64,000 nt of DNA from VAYN01 sp964540905 (GTDB taxonomy: Bacteria; Actinomycetota; Thermoleophilia; Solirubrobacterales; 70-9). The translations under genes and the position numbers were made by a program. The DNA is taken from assembly GCA_964540905.1 (NCBI GenBank), contig CAZIOS010000005.1:57836-121835 (forward strand), given 5' to 3'. Numbering within the stretch: position 1 is the stretch's first letter; every line of letters starts with the position of its first letter. This document shows positions 15,611 to 23,958 of this stretch, piece after piece. The notes beneath the pieces are model-generated. The model was given only the letters and a program-made list of their open reading frames with translations, made no database searches and had not been told where the DNA came from.

Positions 15611-16531
15611 GTGAGCGAAGTCGCGATCAGCGTCCGCGGGCTGCGCAAGTCCTACGGCGAGCACGAGGCCGTGCGCGGGATCGATTTCGAGGTCGCCGCC
15701 GGCGAGGTCTTCGGCTTCCTCGGCCCCAACGGGGCCGGCAAGACGACGACGATCGAGATCCTCGAGGGCTACCGCGAGCGCAGCGCCGGCGAGGTCGCGG
15801 TCCTCGGCGTCGACCCCGGCCAGCCGACCCGCGCCTGGCGCAACCGCGTCGGCCTGGTCCTGCAGGAGTGTGAGCTCGACCCGCTCTGGACCGTGCACGA
15901 GGCGATCTCCCTCTTCGCCCGCTTCTACGCGGCGCCGCGGCCGGTCGCGGAGACGATCGAGCTGGTCGGGCTGGGCGACAAGCGCGGCGCCCGCGTCGGC
16001 ACCCTCTCCGGCGGCCAGAAACGCCGCGCCGACGTCGCGATCGGGATCGTCGGCGACCCCGACCTGATCTTCCTCGACGAGCCGACCACCGGCTTCGACC
16101 CGACCGCCCGCCGCGACGCCTGGAACATGATCGAGGGGCTGAAGGCGCTCGGCAAGACCGTCTTCCTCACCACCCACTACATGGAGGAGGCGCAGCACCT
16201 CGCCGACCGGGTGGCGATCCTGCGCGACGGCGCGATCGTCGCCCAGGGCCGCCCCGAGGAGCTCGGCGAGGGCCTCGGCCGCCGCACCGTGATCGGCTTC
16301 ACCCTGAACGGCGGCCTCGACGTCGAGGACGTCCGCGCCGCCGTCTCCGCCCCGGTCGCGGTCAACGGCAACGAGCTGGAGGTCGAGACCGAGCGGCCGC
16401 AGGAGGACCTCCATCGCCTGCTCGACCTGGCTGAGCGGCGCGGCGCCCGGCTCGACGAGCTCGAGGTGCGGCGGCCGAGCCTCGAGGACGTCTTCCTCGA
16501 GTTGACCAGGGACCCGGGGCGGGAGTCGTGA
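15611..16531 (+). CDS. ABC exporter ATPase (DrrA-like)
   Basis: 306 residues. Walker A GPNGAGKTTT, signature LSGGQKRRADVAIG, Walker B DLIFLDEPTTGFDP. The C-terminal 80 residues (from about 225) form the extension typical of the DrrA/CcmA drug-export group, ending RRPSLEDVFLELT. GTG at 15611. It overlaps the permease gene by 4 bp. Substrate unknown; antibiotics or lipids are usual for the group. Confidence 0.87.
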   Translation: MSEVAISVRGLRKSYGEHEAVRGIDFEVAAGEVFGFLGPNGAGKTTTIEILEGYRERSAGEVAVLGVDPGQPTRAWRNRVGLVLQECELDPLWTVHEAISLFARFYAAPRPVAETIELVGLGDKRGARVGTLSGGQKRRADVAIGIVGDPDLIFLDEPTTGFDPTARRDAWNMIEGLKALGKTVFLTTHYMEEAQHLADRVAILRDGAIVAQGRPEELGEGLGRRTVIGFTLNGGLDVEDVRAAVSAPVAVNGNELEVETERPQEDLHRLLDLAERRGARLDELEVRRPSLEDVFLELTRDPGRES

Positions 16532-17319
16532 ACGACCGCGGCATCGTCCTCGCCCAGGCGCGGATGGCGATCCTGGTCGCCCTGCGGACGCCGCGGACGC
16601 TGATCTTCACGATCGCCTTCCCGCTGGTCTTCCTCGTCCTCTTCAACTCGATCTTCATCCACGGCAGCGACAGCGCCACCCTCCCCACCGGGCTCGAGCT
16701 CAGCGCCCAGGCCTACTTCACCGCCGGCATCGTCGCCTACGCGGTCGCGCTCTCGACCTTCACCACGCTCGCCGTTTCGCTCACCACCCAGCGCGAGAAC
16801 GGCCAGCTCAAGCGCTACCGCGGCACCCCGATGCCGCCCTGGACCTTCATCGCCGCCCAGGTCCTGCGCGCCACCGCGCAGGCGCTGGCGATGGCGGCGC
16901 TGCTGCTCGCGGTCGGCGCCGTCGCCTACGGGGTCCCGATCCCCGGCTCGACCTTCCCCGCCTTCGTCCTCTACGTCGTCCTCGGCACCGCCACCCTCTG
17001 CTCGCTCGGGATCGCCCTCAGCGCCTTCACCCCCACCCCCGACGCCGCCTCGACGATCGCCCCCTTCACCGTGGTCATGCTCGCCTTCTTCTCCGGCGTC
17101 TGGATCCCGGTCGAACAGCTGCCGCACTGGCTGGAAACGGTCGGCAAGGTGTTCCCGCTCTACCACCTGGCGCTGGGCCTGCAGACGGCCCTCGCCCCCG
17201 GCGCCGGTGGCAGCGGCCTCGACACCGAAAACGTCCTGATCCTGCTCGCCTGGGCCCTGCTCGGCGCCCGCATCGCCAGCAAGCGCTTCCGCTGGGAGCC
17301 GCAGTCCGGCCGCGGCTGA
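16528..17319 (+). CDS. ABC-2 type exporter permease
   Basis: 263 residues with six membrane spans and the ABC-2 arrangement. A first span follows RTPRTLIF, and a late FFSGVWIPVEQLPHW loop precedes the final spans, as in DrrB-type permeases. GTG start overlaps the ATPase stop (GTGA). Together the pair forms a heteromeric exporter possibly controlled by the divergent MarR protein. Confidence 0.87.
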   Translation: MNDRGIVLAQARMAILVALRTPRTLIFTIAFPLVFLVLFNSIFIHGSDSATLPTGLELSAQAYFTAGIVAYAVALSTFTTLAVSLTTQRENGQLKRYRGTPMPPWTFIAAQVLRATAQALAMAALLLAVGAVAYGVPIPGSTFPAFVLYVVLGTATLCSLGIALSAFTPTPDAASTIAPFTVVMLAFFSGVWIPVEQLPHWLETVGKVFPLYHLALGLQTALAPGAGGSGLDTENVLILLAWALLGARIASKRFRWEPQSGRG

Positions 17320-17326
17320 CGCCTCC

Positions 17327-17743
17327 TCAGAGGTCGGCGGGCAGGAGCGTGAAGGGCGCGCCCGCGACACCCAGCCGCCGGAAGTGGCGTTCGTCCAGCG
17401 TCGCCAGGCGGGCCGTCCCGAGTTGAGCGGCCAGCGCCACCAGGGAGGCGTCGACGACGCCGATCCCGATCCGGCGCTCGGCGCCGAGGACGTCGAGGGA
17501 GTCGGCAACGGCGCTCTCCCACCAGTGCACCCGGTAGGCGCCGTCGCGAAAATCGGCCAGCACCCGGGCGGCCACCGCCGGTCCGGCCCGGCGCTCGATC
17601 ACGTGGTCCACCTCGGCCAGCACCAGCGGCGTCGTCACCAGCTCATCGTCCTCGCCGGCGATCCAGTCTCGCACCGCCTCGTGGTCCGGCTCGTCGGCGA
17701 TCGCCAGGGCGACGACGACCGAGGTATCGAGCACCACGGTCAT
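17327..17743 (-). CDS. vapC: PIN-domain ribonuclease, VapC-type toxin
   Basis: 138-residue PIN domain with the acidic active site: Asp6 in VLDTSVVVALA, Glu44 in LAEVDHV, Asp98 in VVDASLVALA and Asp117 in TLDERHF. It would cleave a specific RNA. Its ATG overlaps the stop of the upstream antitoxin gene by 4 bp, the standard vapBC arrangement. It is convergent with the ABC permease, 7 bp away. Confidence 0.85.
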   Translation of the reverse strand: MTVVLDTSVVVALAIADEPDHEAVRDWIAGEDDELVTTPLVLAEVDHVIERRAGPAVAARVLADFRDGAYRVHWWESAVADSLDVLGAERRIGIGVVDASLVALAAQLGTARLATLDERHFRRLGVAGAPFTLLPADL

Positions 17744-17973
17744 TCGCCAAATCCCGTCTCGGCCAGGTAGGCATCGAGGTCGCGGGCGATCGCGGGCTTC
17801 CCGTCCTTGACCACGGCCACGGCCTTGGGCTTGACCCGCTTCGGCTTCGCGACCGCCGCCCCGAGGGTCGCGCGGATCAGCTCCGCCTTGGTGATCCCGC
17901 GCTCGGCCGCTCGCACCGCGAGCGCGCGGTCGAGCGAGTCGTCGATGTAGAGGCTCGTCTTCTTGAGTGGCAC
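17740..17973 (-). CDS. Ribbon-helix-helix antitoxin (VapB-like)
   Basis: 77 residues beginning (V)PLKKTSLYIDDSLDRALAVRAAERGITKAELIRATL, a ribbon-helix-helix DNA-binding domain, with a C-terminal toxin-binding tail. GTG at 17973 is preferred over an upstream GTG at 18042 because the intervening DNA is a near-palindrome that looks like the operator rather than coding sequence. No clear ribosome site precedes it, so translation may be leaderless. Confidence 0.75.
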   Translation of the reverse strand: MPLKKTSLYIDDSLDRALAVRAAERGITKAELIRATLGAAVAKPKRVKPKAVAVVKDGKPAIARDLDAYLAETGFGE

Positions 17974-17997
17974 ATACGTAGGGTAGCGCCCTATGTG
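17971..17997. promoter_or_regulatory. Probable autoregulatory operator of the VapBC pair
   Basis: Arms CACATA...GGG and CCCTATGTG form an inverted repeat interrupted by four extra bases (CGTA) in the left arm. It overlaps the proposed antitoxin start codon, where RHH antitoxins usually bind with their toxin to repress the operon. Confidence 0.45.
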
Positions 17998-18047
17998 GCT
18001 GGTCAATAGCTCCACCAGAGGAAGCCTGACCGCTGCCGACACACGAG

Positions 18048-18806
18048 CTATTCCACCTGGCCGGGGGTGAGGTAGGCGGCGGCGAGGCCGCCGTCGACCA
18101 TGAAGGCGGTGGCGGTGACGAAGCTGGAGTCGTCGCTGGCGAGGAAGAGGGCCGCCTTGGCGATCTCGTCGGCCTCGCCGAAGCGGCCCATCGGGATGTG
18201 GACGAGGCGCTTGGCGGCGCGTTCGGGGTCCTTGGCGAAGAGCTCGCGCAGCAGCGGCGTGTTCACCGGGCCCGGGCAGAGGGCGTTGACGCGGACGCCG
18301 CGGGCGGCGAACTCGACCCCGAGCTCGCGCGAGAGCGAGAGCACCGCGCCCTTGGAGGCGGTGTAGGAGATCTGCGAGACGGCGGCGCCGACGGTGGCGA
18401 CGAAGGAGGCGACGTTGATCACCGAGCCGCCGCCGGCCTCGAGCAGGTGCGGGATGCCGTGCTTGCAGCAGAGGAAGACGCCGCGCAGGTTGACGTCCTG
18501 GACCCGCTGCCAGGCCTCCAGCGGCGTCTCCAGGACCGAGCCGTCGTCGGTCGGGTTGATGCCGGCGTTGTTCATCAGCACGTCGATCCGGCCGAACTGC
18601 TCGCGCGCCGCCGCCAGCGCCCCGCGCACCTGCTCCTCGTCGGCGACGTCGGCGGCGATCGTCAGCGCCCCGACCGCCTGCTCGGCGTCGAGGTCGATCC
18701 CGACCACCCGCGCCCCCTCGGCGGCGAAGAGCCGCGCCGACTCAGCGCCGATGCCGCTGGCGCTGCCGGTGATCACGCAGACCTTGCCCTCCAGCCTCGC
18801 CGCCAT
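18048..18806 (-). CDS. Short-chain dehydrogenase/reductase
   Basis: 252-residue classical SDR. NAD-binding TGSASGIG (13-20), LMNNAGIN (77-84), catalytic Ser134, Tyr148 and Lys152 (YTASK). It ends the amine-catabolic operon 22214-18048, its ATG overlapping the aldehyde dehydrogenase stop by one base. In this context it would oxidise an alcohol to an aldehyde, for example a gamma-glutamylated amino alcohol, before the aldehyde dehydrogenase acts. That substrate is inferred from the gene order only. Confidence 0.85.
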   Translation of the reverse strand: MAARLEGKVCVITGSASGIGAESARLFAAEGARVVGIDLDAEQAVGALTIAADVADEEQVRGALAAAREQFGRIDVLMNNAGINPTDDGSVLETPLEAWQRVQDVNLRGVFLCCKHGIPHLLEAGGGSVINVASFVATVGAAVSQISYTASKGAVLSLSRELGVEFAARGVRVNALCPGPVNTPLLRELFAKDPERAAKRLVHIPMGRFGEADEIAKAALFLASDDSSFVTATAFMVDGGLAAAYLTPGQVE

Positions 18807-20179
18807 CAGTCCTCCCCGGTCGCGTAGTAGACGTTCTTCAACTCGGTGTAGTGCTCGAGCGCGTCGGGGCCGAGCTCGCGGCCGACGCCGGACTGCTTGA
18901 AGCCCCCGAACGGGGTCGAGACCCGCACCGAGGTGTTCGAGTTGATCGAGATCGTGCCGGTCTCCAGCGCCCGCGCCACTCGCAGCGCCCGGGCGCCGTC
19001 GCGGGTCCAGACCGAGCCCGAGAGGCCGTAGATCGTGGCGTTGGCCAGCGCCACCGCCTCCGCCTCGCCCGCGAACGGGATCACGCAGGCGACCGGGCCG
19101 AAGATCTCCTCCCGCGCCGCCGGCGCCGAGTTGGCGACCGGCGCCAGCACGGTCGGCGCGAACCAGTAGCCGGGGCCGTCGGGGGCGCTGCCGCGGATCG
19201 CCACCGGCGCCTCGGCGGGGACGTAGGCGGCGACGGCGTCGCGCTGGTCGGCCGAGATCAGCGGCCCCATCTGGGTCGCCTCGTCGAGCGGGTCGCCGAC
19301 CCGCAGCGACTCGACCGCGGGCTTCAGCAGGGCGAGGAAGTCGTCGAACGCGGAGCGCTCGACCAGGATCCGCGAGCGCGCGCAGCAGTCCTGACCGGCG
19401 TTGCCGAAGACCGCGGCCGGCGCCGCAGCGGCGGCGGCCTCGAGGTCGGCGTCGGCGAAGACGACGTTGGCCGACTTGCCGCCCAGCTCCAGCGTCACCC
19501 GCTTGATCGTCGCCGCGGCGCCGGCGGCGATGCCGCGGCCGACCGCGGTCGAGCCGGTGAAGGCGATCTTGGCGACGTCGGGGTGCTCGACCAGGCGGGC
19601 GCCGCAGACGCTGCCGGGGCCGGCGACGACGTTCAGCACACCCTCCGGCAGGCCGGCCTCGAGCGCGATCCGCTCCAGCTCCAGCGCGCTCAGCGGCGTC
19701 AGCTCGGCCGGCTTGAGGACGACGCAGTTGCCGGCGGCGAGCGCCGGCGCCAGCTTCCAGGACGCGATCGTCAGCGGGAAGTTCCAGGGCACGATCAGGC
19801 CGACGACGCCGAGCGGCTCGCGGAAGGTCATGTCGACGCCGCCGGCGACCGGGATCGTCTGCCCCAGCAGCCGCTCGGGGGCGCCGGCGTAGTAGCGGCA
19901 GGTCTCGACCACCATCCCGATCTCGCCGCGGGCGTCGGCGATCGGCTTGCCGGCGTTGCGCGCCTCCAGCCGCGCCAGCTCCTCCTGGCGGCCCTCGATC
20001 GCGGTGGCGAGCCGGTGCAGCAGCGCCGCCCGGTCCGCCGGCGCCAGCGCCCGCCAGGCCGGGAAGGCGGCCTTGGCGGCGGCGACAGCGGCGTCGACCT
20101 CCTCGACCCCGGCCCGCGGCACCTCGGCCAGCGTCCGCTCGGTCGCCGGCTCGATCACCGCGGTCGTCGCGGCGCTCAT
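18806..20179 (-). CDS. NAD(P)-dependent aldehyde dehydrogenase (PuuC/GabD-like)
   Basis: 457-residue aldehyde dehydrogenase. Cofactor motif PWNFPLTIASWKLAPALAAGN (131-151), KPAE (156-159), general base Glu231 in ELGG and the nucleophile Cys265 in GQDCCA. ATG at 20179 overlaps the hydrolase stop by 4 bp. It is expected to oxidise the gamma-glutamyl aldehyde intermediate to the acid between the SDR and hydrolase steps. The open frame continues upstream in antisense to the hydrolase gene, but that extension has no family similarity. Confidence 0.88.
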   Translation of the reverse strand: MSAATTAVIEPATERTLAEVPRAGVEEVDAAVAAAKAAFPAWRALAPADRAALLHRLATAIEGRQEELARLEARNAGKPIADARGEIGMVVETCRYYAGAPERLLGQTIPVAGGVDMTFREPLGVVGLIVPWNFPLTIASWKLAPALAAGNCVVLKPAELTPLSALELERIALEAGLPEGVLNVVAGPGSVCGARLVEHPDVAKIAFTGSTAVGRGIAAGAAATIKRVTLELGGKSANVVFADADLEAAAAAAPAAVFGNAGQDCCARSRILVERSAFDDFLALLKPAVESLRVGDPLDEATQMGPLISADQRDAVAAYVPAEAPVAIRGSAPDGPGYWFAPTVLAPVANSAPAAREEIFGPVACVIPFAGEAEAVALANATIYGLSGSVWTRDGARALRVARALETGTISINSNTSVRVSTPFGGFKQSGVGRELGPDALEHYTELKNVYYATGED

Positions 20180-20886
20180 CTGGCCGCCTCGACCAGCGAC
20201 GCGAGCACCGGGCTGTCCTCGTCCTCCTCGGGGTGCCAGACGACGCCGAGCGCGTAGCGCTTGTCGGGCAGCTCGATCGCCTCGACCAGGTCGTCGCCCT
20301 GCGACCAGCCGCTGACCCGCAGCCCCTCGCCGAGCCGGTCCAGACCCTGGTGGTGATGGGAGAAGACCGTCAGCCCCTCCGTCCCGGCGGCGCTGCAGGC
20401 GAGCGTTCCCGGCGCCAGCCGCACCCGGTGCTCGCTGAAGGTGCCGGCGACGGTCCGGTGGGCCGAGCTGCCGATCGACTCCGGCAAGTGCTGGTCGAGC
20501 GTGCCGCCGAGGGCGACGTTGAGCAACTGCATGCCGCGGCAGATGCCGAGCAGCGGCAGATCGCGCGCCAGCGCCCGCCGCGCCAGGGCGATCTCGAAGG
20601 CGTCGCGCTCGGGCCAGGTGCCACGCGTCTCGGCGTGGGCCTCGGCCCCGTAGCTGGCCGGGTCGATGTCGGCGCCGCCCGCCATTAGCAGCGCGTCGAC
20701 GCGGTCGAGCAGGAGGTCGGGGTCCGCCACCGCCGCCTCGTCCGGCGGCAGCACGATCGCCAGGCCGCCGGCGCGCTGGACCGCCCGCACGTAGGCGCGC
20801 GGGGCCAGCGCCACCTCGTAGCCGTCCCAGACTCCCCACGAGACCCGCTCGACCGCGGCGCAGATCCCAACCGCGGGAGCGCCCAT
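20176..20886 (-). CDS. Gamma-glutamyl-GABA hydrolase-like class I amidotransferase (PuuD family)
   Basis: 236-residue peptidase C26 enzyme with the nucleophile elbow GICRGMQ (Cys116) and His218/Glu220 in VVWHPEED. PuuD cleaves the gamma-glutamyl amide at the end of the gamma-glutamylated amine pathway and returns glutamate. It lies between the ligase gene (1-bp overlap) and the aldehyde dehydrogenase gene (4-bp overlap), a tightly coupled order. Exact product depends on the amine used. Confidence 0.87.
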   Translation of the reverse strand: MGAPAVGICAAVERVSWGVWDGYEVALAPRAYVRAVQRAGGLAIVLPPDEAAVADPDLLLDRVDALLMAGGADIDPASYGAEAHAETRGTWPERDAFEIALARRALARDLPLLGICRGMQLLNVALGGTLDQHLPESIGSSAHRTVAGTFSEHRVRLAPGTLACSAAGTEGLTVFSHHHQGLDRLGEGLRVSGWSQGDDLVEAIELPDKRYALGVVWHPEEDEDSPVLASLVEAAR

Positions 20887-22214
20887 CAGAGCCGCTCGAA
20901 GCCCCGGTAGCGCTCCCAGTCGGTGACTGCCGCCTCGAAGGCGTCGATCTCGACGCCGGCCCGGTTCAGGTAGTGGTCGACGACCTCGGGGCCAAACGCC
21001 TCGGCGACCATCTCGCTGGAGCCGAAGGCGGCGCGGGCGTCGTAGATGTTGTGGGGGACGCGGGGCTTGTCCGATTTGTAGGCGTCGCCCTCGAAGACGG
21101 GCTCCAGCGGCAGCTCGTTGTCGATCCCGTGCAGCCCGGCGGCGATCAGCGCGCTCAGCGCCAGGTAGGGGTTGACGTCGGCGCCGGGCAGCCGGTTCTC
21201 GACCCGCAGCCCCTCACCGTGCCCGACCACGCGCAGCGAGCAGGTGCGGTTGTCCCGCCCCCAGGTGATCGCGGTCGGCGCGAACGACCCGGCGGCGAAG
21301 CGTTTGTAGGAGTTGACGTGCGGCGCGTAGAAGAGGGTGAGGTCCCTCATGCAGGCGATCTGGCCGGCGACGAAGTGCTCGAACAGCGCCTCGTCGGCGG
21401 CGAAGGCGTTGCCGCCGTCCGCGTTCGCCAGCGAGCAGTGGATGTGGCAGGAGTTGCCCTCGCGCTGGTTGAACTTGGCCATGAAGGTGATCGCGTGCTC
21501 CTCCTGGGCGGCGATCTCCTTGGCGCCGTTCTTGTAGATCGCGTGGTCGTCGGCGCAGCGCAGCGCCTCGGCGTAGCGGAAGTTGATCTCGTGCTGGCCG
21601 AGGTTGCACTCCCCCTTCGAGTTCTCGACCGTCATCCCCGCCGCCGCCATCTCGTTGCGGATCCGGCGCAGCAGCGGCTCGACCCTGGCCGTCCCCAGCA
21701 GCGAGTAGTCGATGTTGTAGAGGTTGGCCGGCTCGAGCTCCTGGAACCCCCGCTTCCAGGCCTGCTCGTAGGTGTCGCGGAAGACGATGAACTCGAGCTC
21801 GGTGGCGGCGTTGGCGCCGAGCCCGCGCTCGGCCAGCCGAGCCAGCTGGCGGCGCAGGATCTGCCGCGGCGAGGCGAGGACCTCGCGCCCGTCCCCCCAC
21901 TGGATGTCGGCCATCACCATCGCCGTTCCCGGCAGCCAGGGGACCGGCCGCAGGGTGTCGAGGTCGGGGACCATCTCGAAGTCGCCGTAGCCGGTGTCCC
22001 AGGAGGCCATCGCGTAGCCGCCGACGGTTTCCATCTCGACGTCGACCGCGAGCAGGTAGTTGCAGCCCTCGGCCCCGTGCTCGAGCACGTCGTCGAGGAA
22101 GTGCGAGGCGGTCAGGCGCTTGCCCTGCAGCCGCCCCTCCATGTCGGCGATCGCCAGCAGCACGGTGTCGACCGCGCCGTCGGCGACCGCCTGCCTGAGC
22201 TCCTCGACCGTCAC
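20886..22214 (-). CDS. Glutamine-synthetase-family gamma-glutamyl-amine ligase (PuuA/GlnA3-4-like)
   Basis: 442 residues. The GS catalytic fold is clear: AATELEFIVF with the metal-binding Glu, SKGECNLGQHEINFRYAEAL, HAITFMAKFNQREGNSCHIHCSL and the ATP/phosphate loop RVVGHGEGLRVENRLPGADVNPYLA. This lineage lacks the adenylylation-site tail of nitrogen-assimilating GlnA and instead joins glutamate to an amine. GTG at 22214. First gene of the operon 22214-18048, with the permease just upstream on the same strand (19 bp gap). Amine identity is open: polyamines or ethanolamine. Confidence 0.87.
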   Translation of the reverse strand: MTVEELRQAVADGAVDTVLLAIADMEGRLQGKRLTASHFLDDVLEHGAEGCNYLLAVDVEMETVGGYAMASWDTGYGDFEMVPDLDTLRPVPWLPGTAMVMADIQWGDGREVLASPRQILRRQLARLAERGLGANAATELEFIVFRDTYEQAWKRGFQELEPANLYNIDYSLLGTARVEPLLRRIRNEMAAAGMTVENSKGECNLGQHEINFRYAEALRCADDHAIYKNGAKEIAAQEEHAITFMAKFNQREGNSCHIHCSLANADGGNAFAADEALFEHFVAGQIACMRDLTLFYAPHVNSYKRFAAGSFAPTAITWGRDNRTCSLRVVGHGEGLRVENRLPGADVNPYLALSALIAAGLHGIDNELPLEPVFEGDAYKSDKPRVPHNIYDARAAFGSSEMVAEAFGPEVVDHYLNRAGVEIDAFEAAVTDWERYRGFERL

Positions 22215-22233
22215 GCCGCGAACGTTACGCCGC

Positions 22234-23826
22234 TCACGGCGCGTGAGGACCGACGTCGACCTCGGCCCCGATCGCCGCCTCGATCTCGATCTCGCGAACC
22301 TGGCCGGTGAAGTGCTTGCGGGCGCTGACGAACCAGGCGATCGCGGCGCCGATGATCACGACCGCGACCGTCAGCGGCGCGTAGTTGAACGACTCCCAGC
22401 TGAATTCGCTGTTCCACGGCACCGCCGCCGGCGTGAAGGGAAGGCAGAAGATGATCGTGATCAGGATCACCCAGAAGGTCGCGAAGCTGTTCATCCACTT
22501 GTACTTCTTGCCGTTCGTCCACGGCCCCGGCTGGAAGTCGTCGCCTTTGCGCCAGCGCAGGAAGATCGGGATCACGTAGGCGATGTAGAGCCCGATCACG
22601 CAGACCGAGACGACCGCGAAGAAGGCGAAGGGGACGTTTTCGCCGTTGCCGGCGAGGGCTGGCAGGGTGATGATCAGCGCCAGCGTCGCCATCAGCAGCA
22701 CCGCGTAGAGCGGCACCCGCTCGCTGTTGACGCGGGAGATCACCGCCGAGGGCCGTTTGCCGAAGCCGCGGTCGCGCGAGAAGGCGTAACACATGCGCGA
22801 GGCGCTGGTCAGGCAGGCGCCACCGCAGAAGAGCTGGCCGGCGGTGGAGATGATCAGGACGAACTTCGCCCAGCCGGTCCCCAGCGCTTCGGTCAGCAGC
22901 GTCGGCGCGAAGCCCAACGCTTCGTTGGCGCCGGCGACGTTGGTGACCGAGAAGGTGATCGCCAGCAGCACGATCCAGCCGATCACCGCCGAGTAGAAGA
23001 TCGATCTCCAGACCCCCTTGGCCGCCGCGGTCGAGGCGCCGTGCGTCTCCTCGGAGATGTGCGCCGAGGCGTCGAAGCCGGTGATCGTGTACTGGGTCAG
23101 CAGGAAGCCGAGCGGCAGCACGTAGAACCAGTACATGCCGCTGCCGAAGCCGCTGTTGTTGATCCGGTGGCCGAAGACGAAGCTGAAGCTCTGGTGGCCG
23201 TCGGGGACGAAGATCAGGACCAGGACGATCGCGGCGACGCCGAGCACGTGCCACCAGACCGAGACGCTGTTGATCCGCGACAGCAGGTGGGTGTTGCGGA
23301 TGTTGATCGTCACGTGCAGCAGCAGGATCAGGACGAAGAGCCCGAAGGTCTCGGTGAGGATGTGGGATTCGTCGGCGAAGTTGATCCCGAAGATGTTGAC
23401 TTCGTAGAGGCTGAGGATCACGTTGAGGAAGGTCGCGCAGGCGTAGTCGACCGAGGCGACGACGGCGACCAGGCCGATCAGGTTGAACCAGCCGGTGAAC
23501 CAGGCCCAGACCGGGCCGCCCAGCCTTCCCGCCCACCAGTAGATCCCACCCGCGGTCGGGTAGGCGGAGACCAGCTCCGACATGCAGAAGCCGATGATCA
23601 GGATCGGGATCGAGATCAGCGGCCAGCCGATCGAGATCGCGATCGGGCCGCCGTTGTTCCAGGCCTGGCCGTAGGTGGTGAAGCAGCCGGCGAGGATCGA
23701 GATGATCGTGAACGAGATCGCGAAGTTCGAGAACCCGCTCCAGGCTCGGTTCAGCGACTGTTTGTAACCGAGTTCGGCGAGGCGCTTCTCGTCGCTTCCG
23801 GTCGGGATAGAAACACTGCTCTCCAT
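22234..23826 (-). CDS. APC-superfamily permease, amino acid/choline/GABA type
   Basis: 530-residue transporter with 12 predicted spans. The entry segment WSGFSNFAISFTIISILAGC and the loop SAYPTAGGIYWWAGRLGG are typical of the amino acid/choline transporter (ACT) branch with GABA, choline and ethanolamine carriers. It probably brings in the amine that the ligase then gamma-glutamylates. ATG at 23826; expressed from the divergent promoter region 23827-23958. Confidence 0.87.
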   Translation of the reverse strand: MESSVSIPTGSDEKRLAELGYKQSLNRAWSGFSNFAISFTIISILAGCFTTYGQAWNNGGPIAISIGWPLISIPILIIGFCMSELVSAYPTAGGIYWWAGRLGGPVWAWFTGWFNLIGLVAVVASVDYACATFLNVILSLYEVNIFGINFADESHILTETFGLFVLILLLHVTINIRNTHLLSRINSVSVWWHVLGVAAIVLVLIFVPDGHQSFSFVFGHRINNSGFGSGMYWFYVLPLGFLLTQYTITGFDASAHISEETHGASTAAAKGVWRSIFYSAVIGWIVLLAITFSVTNVAGANEALGFAPTLLTEALGTGWAKFVLIISTAGQLFCGGACLTSASRMCYAFSRDRGFGKRPSAVISRVNSERVPLYAVLLMATLALIITLPALAGNGENVPFAFFAVVSVCVIGLYIAYVIPIFLRWRKGDDFQPGPWTNGKKYKWMNSFATFWVILITIIFCLPFTPAAVPWNSEFSWESFNYAPLTVAVVIIGAAIAWFVSARKHFTGQVREIEIEAAIGAEVDVGPHAP

Positions 23827-23936
23827 GCCGCCTCTCTTCCTCAGCGTCGGACCTTGCGATAAAAGGTGTGCTGAACCGACCTAATGGGTTCTGGGCGAGC
23901 CTAGTCCGGGCGCAAGATCCATGTCAATGCCGAACT

Positions 23937-23950
23937 GGAGAATTTTCTCC
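23937..23950. promoter_or_regulatory. Palindrome in the permease/kinase divergent promoter
   Basis: GGAGAATTTTCTCC is a perfect 6+6 palindrome with a 2-nt centre, 9 bp before the TTG start of the phosphotransferase gene, in an AT-rich patch. A GntR-family regulator gene lies at the end of this gene group (28100-27354), so this is a candidate operator. It is not a known consensus. Confidence 0.35.
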
Positions 23951-23958
23951 GCACCCAC